Origin: Sphingomonas yabuuchiae
GTDB taxonomy: Bacteria; Pseudomonadota; Alphaproteobacteria; Sphingomonadales; Sphingomonadaceae
Direction of reading: 5' to 3'
Length of the DNA stretch: 64,000 bases
Assembly: GCF_014199595.1 (NCBI RefSeq)
Contig: NZ_JACHNX010000002.1
Location: 1-64,000, forward strand
Positions 19,317 to 26,162 of this stretch are shown one piece after another. Position 1 is the first letter of the stretch; the number at the start of each line of letters is the position of its first letter. Below the pieces are notes generated by a model. That model was not told where the DNA came from and made no database searches. It worked only from the letters and a program-made list of their open reading frames with translations. The translations under genes and the position numbers were made by a program.

Positions 19317-22300
19317 ATGCATTCCGGATATGTGCCGCTTCGCATCTTTTCCTCCTTCACGATGCTCGACGGCGCGATCGATCCCAAGGCGATTGCGGCG
19401 CAGGCCAAGGCGAACGCCTTTCCCGCCGCCGGGTTGACCGATCGCAACGGTCTTTATGCGGCGATGGCCTTTTCAGACGCCGCGAAGAAGGCGGGCGTGC
19501 AGCCGGTCATCGGCACGATGCTGGGTATCGCGCGTCCCGACATGCCCGACAATGTCGGCGCGGTGGTCGACTGGATCGCGCTCTATGCGCAGGACGTGAC
19601 CGGTTATGACAATCTGTGCGCGCTGGTGTCGGCGGCGCATCTGGATCGCCCGATCGAACTCGCCGCGCATGTCGGTTTCGACACGCTGGAGACGTTCAGC
19701 AAGGGCCTGATCGCGCTGACCGCCGGTGGCGAGGGCGGTATCGCCCGCCTGTTCGCCGAGGGGCAGCCGGATCGGGCGAAAGCCTATGCCGACCGGCTTC
19801 AGGCGATTTTCGGTGACCGGCTCTATGTTGAACTCGCCCGTCGCGACGATCCCATCGAGATGGCGGCCGAACAGGACCTGATCGACCTGGCCTATGATCG
19901 CGACCTGCCCCTGGTCGCGACAAACCCCTGCTGTTTCACCGATAGCGGTTTCCGCGACGCGCATGACGCCATGCTGTGCATTGCCAATTCGACCTATGTC
20001 GAAATGGACGATCGCCCCAAAAGCTGTCCCGAGGCGTGGCTCAAGCCCGCCGAGATGATGAAGCAGCTGTTCGCCGATCTGCCCGAAGCGATCGAGAACA
20101 CGTTGGTCGTCGCCCAGCGTTGCGCGGTGATGGCGCCGTGGCGAAAGCCCATCCTCCCCAGCCTAGCGGGCGACCGCGAGGGCGAGGCAGCGATGCTCCG
20201 CCGCGACGCGACCGCAGGCCTGAACGCCCGGCTCGACCGCATCGCCGAGCTGGAAGGGGAGGGCGAACCCGGCTGGCGCGAGGCGTACCACGAACGCCTG
20301 ACGTTCGAGGTCGACATCATCATCCAGATGGGTTTCCCCGGATACTTCCTGATCGTCGCCGACTTCATCAAATGGGCCAAGGACCACGACATTCCCGTGG
20401 GTCCGGGTCGTGGTTCGGGCGCAGGCTCGGTCGTCGCCTGGGCGCTGACCATCACCGATCTCGATCCCCTGAAGCTGGGCCTGCTGTTCGAGCGCTTCCT
20501 CAACCCGGAACGCGTGTCGATGCCCGACTTCGACATCGACTTCTGCGAAACCCGGCGTGGCGAGGTCATTCGCTACGTCCAGGAGAAATATGGCCGCGAT
20601 CAGGTCGCGCAGATCATCACCTTCGGTAAGCTGAAGGCGCGCGCGGTGCTGAAGGATACCGGCCGCGTGCTACAGATGAGCTATGGCCAGGTCGATCGCC
20701 TCGCCAAGCTGGTGCCCAACCACCCGACCGACCCCTGGGACCTGAAGCGCGCGCTGAACGGCGTCCCCGAGTTGGCGAAGGAGTACGCCAACGACAACCA
20801 GGTCCGCCGCCTGCTCGACCTCGCCACCAAGCTGGAGGGGCTGCCCCGCCACTCCTCCACACACGCCGCCGGTGTGGTGATCGGCGACCGGCCGCTGGCG
20901 CAGCTGGTGCCGCTCTACCGCGATCCGCGCTCCGACATGCCGGTGACGCAGTTCGACATGAAGTTTGTCGAGGGCGCGGGGCTGGTGAAGTTCGACTTCC
21001 TGGGCCTGAAGACCCTGTCGGTGCTGCAAAAGGCGGTGCAGTTGCTCGCCAAGCGCGGGGTCGAGGTCGATCTCGGCGCGCTGGCTTGGGACGACGAGGC
21101 GACATACGGCCTTCTCCAGAAGGGCGACACCGTCGGCGTGTTCCAGCTGGAATCGGAGGGGATGCGGCGCACCCTGTCCGCCGTGCGCCCGACCAATTTC
21201 GGCGACATCATCGCGCTCGTGTCGCTCTATCGGCCGGGCCCGATGGACAATATCCCCAGCTTCGGCCGCCGCAAGCAGGGGACCGAGGAGATCATCTACC
21301 CGCATCCCCTGCTCGAACAGATCCTGTCCGAGACCTACGGCATCTTCGTCTATCAGGAACAGGTGATGCAGGCCGCCCAGATCCTGGCGGGCTATTCGCT
21401 GGGCGGCGCCGACCTGCTGCGCCGCGCGATGGGCAAGAAGGTCAAGGCGGAGATGGATGCGCAGCGTGCCATCTTCGTCAAGGGGTGCCAGGAGGTGAAC
21501 GGCATCCCCGCGCAAAAGGCCAATGAGCTGTTCGACTTGATCGACAAGTTCGCAGGCTATGGCTTCAACAAGAGCCACGCGGCCGCCTATGCGCTGCTCG
21601 CCTATCAGACCGCATGGCTGAAGGCGCATCACCCGCATGAATTCTACGCCGCGTCGATGTGCTACGACATGGCGCTGACCGACAAGCTGGCCATCTTCGT
21701 CGATGACGCGCGGCGTCTGGGCGTGACGATGCTGCCGCCCTGCATCAACGCCAGCCAGGCCGAATTCGATGTCGAGCCGCATGAGGATGGCCTGGCCGTC
21801 CGCTACGCGCTGGGCGCGCTGAAGTCGGTGGGCGAAGGCGCGATGGAGAAGCTGGTCGTCGAGCGACAGGCGGGCGGTGCCTTTGCCTCGCTCGATGCGC
21901 TGGCCAAGCGGGTCGACCCGCGATTGATGAACAAGCGCCAGCTCGAAACGCTCGCCTCTGCGGGCGCCTTCGACGGGATCGAGCCCAACCGGGCGGGCGT
22001 CCACGCGGTGGCCGAAACGGTGCTCGCCATCGCCGCGCGCACCCATGAGGGGCGGACGAGCGGGCAGGGCGGCCTGTTCGGCGAGACCGAGGTGGCGGGC
22101 GACGCGATCAAGCTGCCGACCGGCACCCGCTGGACCCTGTCGCAGCGGATGGAGCAGGAAAAGGAGGCGTTCGGCTTCTATTTCTCGGCGCATCCCGTCG
22201 ATCGCCACGCGCATATCGCCAAGATGCACGGCGCGCGGACCTATACCTCGCTGACCGAGCTCATCATCCCCGATGACGGGGCGCGGATCGGCGCGACCAT

Positions 22301-22805
22301 GGCGGCGCTGGTCGAGGATGCGCGCTGGCGTACCTCGGCACGTGGCAAGCGCTACATGATGGCGCAGCTATCGGATGCGACCGGGCAGTTCCTGGCGACC
22401 TGTTTCGACGATTCGGTGGCGGCCGATCTGGAAAAGGCGGCGAAGGAGGGGCATTGTGCGCTCATCACCGTCGAGCTGGATCGCCGACCGGGCGAGGAAG
22501 CGCCGCGCGTCAGCATCAAGCGCGTCCAGCTATTCGACGGCCTGGCCAGCACCGCCAAGTTCGTGGTGGAAGTGACGGTGACCGACAAGGTGGCGTTCAA
22601 GGCGCTGCATGCCATGTTGGACCCGTTGCGCAACGGCCGGGGTGAGGTACGGGCGCGTATCGAGGGGCAGGACGGCTATACCTTGCTGACGCTTGGGCGT
22701 AATTTCCTACTCGACGCCGAACTAGCCAGCCATATCGAGGATCTGCCGGGGGTGAAGGCGGTGGCGATGAAGTCGTCAGAGGCGCGGTTGGCCCTGGTGG
22801 GGTAA
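19317..22805 (+). CDS. dnaE: DNA polymerase III subunit alpha
   Basis: The 1162-residue replicative polymerase has an N-terminal PHP domain (YVPLRIFSSFTMLDGAIDP... to about 280). The C-family palm follows, with GPGRGSGAGSVVAWAL, the catalytic aspartates in SMPDFDIDFCETRRGEV (near residue 400) and FKFDFLGLKTL-type text. A tandem HhH and an OB-fold come after it (ARIGATMAALVEDARWRTSARGKRYMMAQLSD). Length fits DnaE1, not the shorter error-prone DnaE2. The PHP motif lacks several metal His residues (RIFSSFTMLDG instead of R-x-H-S-x-Y/F-S), as in other proteobacterial DnaE1. It stands alone on the plus strand. Confidence 0.96.
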   Translation: MHSGYVPLRIFSSFTMLDGAIDPKAIAAQAKANAFPAAGLTDRNGLYAAMAFSDAAKKAGVQPVIGTMLGIARPDMPDNVGAVVDWIALYAQDVTGYDNLCALVSAAHLDRPIELAAHVGFDTLETFSKGLIALTAGGEGGIARLFAEGQPDRAKAYADRLQAIFGDRLYVELARRDDPIEMAAEQDLIDLAYDRDLPLVATNPCCFTDSGFRDAHDAMLCIANSTYVEMDDRPKSCPEAWLKPAEMMKQLFADLPEAIENTLVVAQRCAVMAPWRKPILPSLAGDREGEAAMLRRDATAGLNARLDRIAELEGEGEPGWREAYHERLTFEVDIIIQMGFPGYFLIVADFIKWAKDHDIPVGPGRGSGAGSVVAWALTITDLDPLKLGLLFERFLNPERVSMPDFDIDFCETRRGEVIRYVQEKYGRDQVAQIITFGKLKARAVLKDTGRVLQMSYGQVDRLAKLVPNHPTDPWDLKRALNGVPELAKEYANDNQVRRLLDLATKLEGLPRHSSTHAAGVVIGDRPLAQLVPLYRDPRSDMPVTQFDMKFVEGAGLVKFDFLGLKTLSVLQKAVQLLAKRGVEVDLGALAWDDEATYGLLQKGDTVGVFQLESEGMRRTLSAVRPTNFGDIIALVSLYRPGPMDNIPSFGRRKQGTEEIIYPHPLLEQILSETYGIFVYQEQVMQAAQILAGYSLGGADLLRRAMGKKVKAEMDAQRAIFVKGCQEVNGIPAQKANELFDLIDKFAGYGFNKSHAAAYALLAYQTAWLKAHHPHEFYAASMCYDMALTDKLAIFVDDARRLGVTMLPPCINASQAEFDVEPHEDGLAVRYALGALKSVGEGAMEKLVVERQAGGAFASLDALAKRVDPRLMNKRQLETLASAGAFDGIEPNRAGVHAVAETVLAIAARTHEGRTSGQGGLFGETEVAGDAIKLPTGTRWTLSQRMEQEKEAFGFYFSAHPVDRHAHIAKMHGARTYTSLTELIIPDDGARIGATMAALVEDARWRTSARGKRYMMAQLSDATGQFLATCFDDSVAADLEKAAKEGHCALITVELDRRPGEEAPRVSIKRVQLFDGLASTAKFVVEVTVTDKVAFKALHAMLDPLRNGRGEVRARIEGQDGYTLLTLGRNFLLDAELASHIEDLPGVKAVAMKSSEARLALVG

Positions 22806-22888
22806 GGGCGCGCGTATCGGCCGATGTGCGGCGGACCCCGTATGTCGTGCGAAAGCGGGTGATGGTCCTTTGTCATCGCGAAGGTCCT

Positions 22889-22986
22889 CCACCATCCCGG
22901 CGAAGGCCGAGATCCAGTTGTGCAAACGTGGGCAGCTTGTGCCAAGCGCGTCGTAACTGGACCCAGGCTTTCGGCGGCGTGGGTGG
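22889..22986. repeat. Imperfect inverted repeat after dnaE
   Basis: CCACCATCCCGGCGAAGGCC...CCAGTT and AACTGG...GGCTTTCGGCGGCGTGGGTGG face each other across about 35 bp. This pattern (GGCGAAGGCCG.GATCCAGTT) is a common sphingomonad intergenic palindrome from memory. I see no gene in 22806-23046. Confidence 0.65.
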
Positions 22987-23046
22987 CCTGAGTGGACGAT
23001 GGGAACCGGGCCTTCGCGACAGCTCTCGACCCGGGCCCAGACGATG

Positions 23047-23181
23047 TCAGCCACCGACTTCGCGGCGATCCTGTTCCTCTTCGCCGGCCTCACCGTGGTT
23101 GCCATAGCCGCCGCCGGAGGTATCGGCCTCGTCCTCGTTAGGCAGGTTTTCCGGGCTGGTCTGTTCGGGATCGGTCATCAT
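23047..23181 (-). CDS. 44-residue acidic, Gly-rich small protein
   Basis: A short minus-strand gene begins with two ATG codons (23176-23181) preceded by GGAAGGAGAG. It encodes MMTDPEQTSPENLPNEDEAD, then TSGGGYGNHGEAGEEEQDRR and EVGG. The product is hydrophilic and strongly acidic, without Cys or a membrane segment. The good ribosome site and the start/stop spacing make it likely to be real. From memory, similar short proteins are annotated as hypothetical in sphingomonads. It ends 240 bp from dnaE and starts 48 bp after the end of the radical SAM gene on the same strand. Function is unknown. Confidence 0.7.
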   Translation of the reverse strand: MMTDPEQTSPENLPNEDEADTSGGGYGNHGEAGEEEQDRREVGG

Positions 23182-23229
23182 GGCATCTCTCCTTCCATCG
23201 CATAACGCCTTGGAGAGGCAGGACGATCC

Positions 23230-24297
23230 TCAGAATAGCTCACCCTGTGGGCCTCTGGGCGGACGGAACAGGCTGGTATCGAGGCGGGGCCGATCCTGGT
23301 TCAGCCCATGCAGCCTACAGGCACGGTGAAAGCGGACCCGGAGCAACTCCGCCCATGGCCCTTGCCCCTTCATCCGTGTGAAGAAATCGGGATCATTGTC
23401 CCGCCCGCCCCGCAAGGACCGGATGATCGCCATCACCTTGCCCGCCCGTTCGGGATAGTGGGTGTCGAGCCAGGCGCGGAACAGCGGGGCGACCTCGTGC
23501 GGCAGGCGTATGGGGATGAAGAAGGCGTGCCGCGCCCCCGCCTGCGCCGCGCGGGCGACCAGATGTTCGATCTCATGATCGGTGATCGCGGGAATGACGG
23601 GCGCGATCGACACATAGGTTGGGATACCCGCCGCCGCCAGCTTCGCCACGGCCGCCAGCCGTCGCTCGGGCGTGGGCGCTCTTGGCTCCACCGTCCGTGC
23701 GACCTTGGCGTCGAGCGAGGTGACCGAGACGCAGACGGTCGCCAGCCCCTTCGCCGCCATCCGGGCCAGAATGTCGATATCGCGCGCCACGCGGTCGGAT
23801 TTGGTCGTGATCGCCACCGGATGATCCGTCTCCGCGAGTACCTCCAGGATCGATCGGGTGATCCGCCATTCGCTCTCGATCGGTTGATAGGGGTCGGTGT
23901 TGGTGCCCAGCGCAATCGGCGCGACGCGGTAGCCGGGCTTGGCCAACTCGGCGCGAAGCAAGGCGGCGGCATCGGGCTTGGCAAATAACCGGCTCTCGAA
24001 ATCCAGCCCCGGCGACAGGTCGTGATAGGCGTGGGTCGGCCGGGCAAAGCAGTAGATGCAACCATGCTCGCAACCTGCGTATCCGTTTATCGAGCGATCG
24101 AACGGAATGTCAGGCGACTGATTATGCGTGATAATCTTTCGAGGGGCGACGATTTCCACGGTCGTTCGAGGCTTCGGTTGTAGCCCATCTATGGATTGCT
24201 GCTGATCGAGCCAGTCGCCATCGGCGTCGCGTTCCGGCAGGTTGAACCGCCTGCTTGTTGCGTTCTCTGTTGCGCCTCTGCCAGCGATCTTGAGCAT
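23230..24297 (-). CDS. PA0069/SplB-type radical SAM protein, mosaic gene
   Basis: The 355-residue protein has the radical SAM cluster motif CEHGCIYCF at residues 76-84 (C-x3-C-x2-C), then IALGTNTDPYQPIE and VAITTKSD, typical of the COG1533 (SplB-related) group. Its substrate is not known; relatives are often damage-inducible. I begin at the ATG at 24297 (MLKIAGRGAT), because the truncated paralog at 24968 aligns from the same point without gaps. An exact LexA box lies 11 bp upstream. The first 77 codons (24067-24297) are visibly less GC-rich and use A/T-ending codons, while the remaining 278 look like the host. The gene therefore appears to be a recombinant. Confidence 0.88.
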   Translation of the reverse strand: MLKIAGRGATENATSRRFNLPERDADGDWLDQQQSIDGLQPKPRTTVEIVAPRKIITHNQSPDIPFDRSINGYAGCEHGCIYCFARPTHAYHDLSPGLDFESRLFAKPDAAALLRAELAKPGYRVAPIALGTNTDPYQPIESEWRITRSILEVLAETDHPVAITTKSDRVARDIDILARMAAKGLATVCVSVTSLDAKVARTVEPRAPTPERRLAAVAKLAAAGIPTYVSIAPVIPAITDHEIEHLVARAAQAGARHAFFIPIRLPHEVAPLFRAWLDTHYPERAGKVMAIIRSLRGGRDNDPDFFTRMKGQGPWAELLRVRFHRACRLHGLNQDRPRLDTSLFRPPRGPQGELF

Positions 24298-24308
24298 GCC
24301 GAGCATTG

Positions 24309-24323
24309 GAACATATAAAGAAC
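24309..24323 (-). promoter_or_regulatory. LexA (SOS) box of the radical SAM gene
   Basis: The minus strand reads GTTC-TTTATAT-GTTC, an exact match to the alphaproteobacterial LexA operator GTTC-N7-GTTC. It ends 11 bp before the chosen start codon. The same motif precedes recA in this window, so the operator type is internally supported. Confidence 0.82.
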
Positions 24324-24364
24324 ATAAGTGCAAGGCTGGCCTTTTGAGCTCCGCGGCCGTCACC

Positions 24365-24652
24365 TCACTTGCAGACGCTGGCCTCAGTAGTTCGATCGCC
24401 GTGAACGAAAAAGTTAACCAGCTTACGGATGCCCCACCACGTACCCGCCAGCAGCAATAGTAACGCGATCAGCCCAACATCCAGGGCAGTGTTGTCTGGT
24501 TCGCATGGGCGGGGGCGTCCCTCACAGCCTCCCCCGGATTGCAGGATCATCGCCATCATCGGGAAGCCGGCAAACAAGAAGACTGCAAATGCCGCGACCA
24601 CGCCTGCGATAGCGCCGCCACTGGGAAGCCAGCTTCGACCGGAACGGTTCAT
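24365..24652 (-). CDS. Small two-helix membrane protein inside the inserted segment
   Basis: The 95-residue protein starts MNRSGRSWLPSGG and has two hydrophobic helices, AIAGVVAAFAVFLFAGFPMMAMIL (about 14-37) and VGLIALLLLLAGTWWGIRKL (about 58-78). The loop between them has two cysteines (GGGCEGRPRPCEPD). I do not recognise the family. A frame extension to 24742 would begin inside the truncated radical SAM gene, so I prefer the ATG at 24652, although no strong Shine-Dalgarno is visible. Base composition is lower in GC than the surroundings. It lies between the truncated and the full radical SAM genes and probably arrived with the segment. Confidence 0.55.
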   Translation of the reverse strand: MNRSGRSWLPSGGAIAGVVAAFAVFLFAGFPMMAMILQSGGGCEGRPRPCEPDNTALDVGLIALLLLLAGTWWGIRKLVNFFVHGDRTTEASVCK

Positions 24653-24737
24653 GCGCGCGAAGATGCAGACTCCGGTCCCGCTCGTCAATGTGCGTTTCCC
24701 ACCCGAAAGCTGACTTTGCACAACCGTTGCGGGGTTG

Positions 24738-24968
24738 CTCACAGCCAGCGTAAGCGTTGATCGACTGGCTGAACGGCACGTCCGGGGACGTGTTGCGTGT
24801 CAGGATCGTCCGTGGCGTCAGGACCGTGACGCTGGTTCGCAGCGGCGGCGGCGCGCCGTCGACCAGCGACTGGGCGTCGAGCCAGTCGCCGTCCACCTCC
24901 CGCTCCGGCAGGGCGAAGCGTCGGCTCGTCGCGTTGTTGGTGGCCCCTCGGGACGCGATCTTCGACAT
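24738..24968 (-). pseudogene. Truncated 5' end of a second radical SAM gene
   Basis: The first 77 codons, from MSKIASRGATNNATSRRF to INAYAGCE, align without gaps with the first 77 residues of the intact gene at 24067-24297; by hand I count about 50 identities. Similarity stops exactly at the first Cys of the radical SAM motif (AGCE). The frame then runs on through unrelated sequence to a stop at 24522. Unlike the 5' end of the intact gene, this piece is GC-rich with G/C-ending codons, like the host. It is best read as the original 5' end of the gene, cut off by insertion of a foreign segment. Confidence 0.8.
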
Positions 24969-24978
24969 GGCGGGAATA

Positions 24979-24993
24979 GAACATGAATGGAAC
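24979..24993. promoter_or_regulatory. LexA (SOS) box before the truncated radical SAM gene
   Basis: The plus strand reads GAAC-ATGAATG-GAAC, that is GTTC-N7-GTTC on the minus strand, ending 10 bp before the ATG at 24968. Its position is equivalent to that of the box at the intact gene. It is presumably the original SOS operator of the locus. Confidence 0.8.
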
Positions 24994-25045
24994 AAATGGG
25001 CAAGCACAGGAAGCTTGCTACGCCCCAGCCATTCGATCATTATCG

Positions 25046-25060
25046 GAACGTATTAAGAAC
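25046..25060. promoter_or_regulatory. LexA (SOS) box before the VOC gene
   Basis: GAAC-GTATTAA-GAAC lies 10 bp before the ATG at 25071 and just upstream of its ribosome site GGAGGG. With the box at 24979-24993 it forms a divergent pair 52 bp apart, so both directions may be LexA-repressed. Confidence 0.78.
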
Positions 25061-25070
25061 GGAGGGTCTA

Positions 25071-25403
25071 ATGGCGCGTCTGGAATATCTCGAATTGCCG
25101 GTCGGTGATCGGGCGGCGGCGAAGCATTTTTATGCAGAGGCGTTTGGCTGGACCTTCACCGACTTCGGGCCGGATTATGCCGCGACGATGAGCGGTGATA
25201 CCGATGTCGGGCTCGATGCCGCATCGAACAAGGTGAAGGCCCCGCTGCCGGTCATACGTGTCGATGACCTTGAGGTGACGCTTTCCGCCGTGGAGGCGGC
25301 GGGCGGGTCGATCGTGGTGCCGATCTTCGCTTTTCCCGGCGGGCGGCGCTTTCACTTCCGCGATGTCGACGGGCATGGACCGGCGGCAATGCAGGCGGAC
25401 TGA
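25071..25403 (+). CDS. VOC (glyoxalase/bleomycin-resistance fold) family protein
   Basis: The 110-residue protein has the single-module VOC pattern: LEYLELPVGDRAAAKHFYAEAFGWTF at the start, a central strand region (LPVIRVDDLEVTLSAVEAAGGSIVVPIFAFPGGRRFHF in part), and the end DVDGHGPAAMQ. The metal residues of glyoxalase I are not all evident. Reaction and substrate are unknown. GGAGGG precedes the ATG, and the LexA box next to it suggests damage induction. Its stop directly abuts the stop of the convergent moaB gene. Confidence 0.85.
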   Translation: MARLEYLELPVGDRAAAKHFYAEAFGWTFTDFGPDYAATMSGDTDVGLDAASNKVKAPLPVIRVDDLEVTLSAVEAAGGSIVVPIFAFPGGRRFHFRDVDGHGPAAMQAD

Positions 25404-25931
25404 TCAGCGCTCCAGCAGGCGGGGCATCAGCTCGACGAAGTTGCAGGGACGGTGGCGGCTGTCGAGCTGGTCGCGCAAGATGCCGTTCCACGCATCCTTG
25501 ACCGCACCCGTCGAGCCGGGGAGCGCGAAGATATAGGTGCCGCGCGCCACACAGGCGCAGGCGCGGGACTGGATGGTCGAGGTGCCGATGGTCTGATAGC
25601 TCAGCCAGCGGAACAACTCACCGAAACCGGGGATCATCTTGGTCGCGACGCGTTCGACGGCTTCGGGGGTGACGTCGCGGCCGGTGACGCCGGTGCCGCC
25701 GGTGGTCAGCACGCAGTCGATGCTGGTATCGTCGATCCAGCGGTTGAGTTGGGCGACGATCTGGTCCGCATCGTCGCGCAGGATGATGCGATCGGCCAGT
25801 TCATGACCCGCATCGGCGAGCAGGCCGACCAGCGTATCGCCGGACCGGTCCTCGGCCAGCGAGCGGGTGTCGGATACGGTCAGCACCGCGATGCGGACGG
25901 GAATGAAGCTGCGGGTCGTGTCGATGGGCAT
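25404..25931 (-). CDS. moaB: Molybdenum cofactor biosynthesis protein B
   Basis: The 175-residue protein of the MoaB/MogA fold adenylylates or otherwise handles molybdopterin during cofactor assembly. It shows [21 protein letters not shown] near residue 14, the [14 protein letters not shown] substrate loop near 78, and [16 protein letters not shown] near the end, all typical of MoaB. No other moa or moe genes lie nearby. It is convergent with the VOC gene with no gap. Confidence 0.93.
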   Translation of the reverse strand: MPIDTTRSFIPVRIAVLTVSDTRSLAEDRSGDTLVGLLADAGHELADRIILRDDADQIVAQLNRWIDDTSIDCVLTTGGTGVTGRDVTPEAVERVATKMIPGFGELFRWLSYQTIGTSTIQSRACACVARGTYIFALPGSTGAVKDAWNGILRDQLDSRHRPCNFVELMPRLLER

Positions 25932-25979
25932 GGCGGGGTGAACGTCTCGGCGCGGGTTTTGGGGGCGGCTTTGGTGGTG

Positions 25980-26150
25980 GGGCGTGGCCTTCGACTTCGC
26001 TTAGGCTGAATGGGGTTGGGGGGGCAGTCATAATGCGAGAGGATTGTATCCGCGTGCGCTTCGACTTCGCTCAGCGTGAACGGAGGTTGTGGTAAATCCA
26101 AAATCCCCATCCGCCGTTCAGCCTGAGCGAAGTCGAAGGCCAAGGGAATC
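25980..26150. repeat. REP-like half-elements, family A copy 3 (three halves)
   Basis: CTTCGACTTCGCTTAGGCTGAA (from 25988), CTTCGACTTCGCTCAGCGTGAACGG (from 26059) and CCGTTCAGCCTGAGCGAAG (from 26116) are three copies of the family A arm, two in one orientation and one in the other. They fill the gap between moaB and the lytic transglycosylase gene. Confidence 0.88.
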
Positions 26151-26162
26151 CCCTGGCCGGGA

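Noticed and set aside
22999-23205. Plus-strand frame of 68 codons starting MGTGPSRQLS
   Set aside because: It is antisense to the 44-residue minus-strand gene, which has the better ribosome site and composition. Its hydrophobic stretch arises from the complement of acidic codons.
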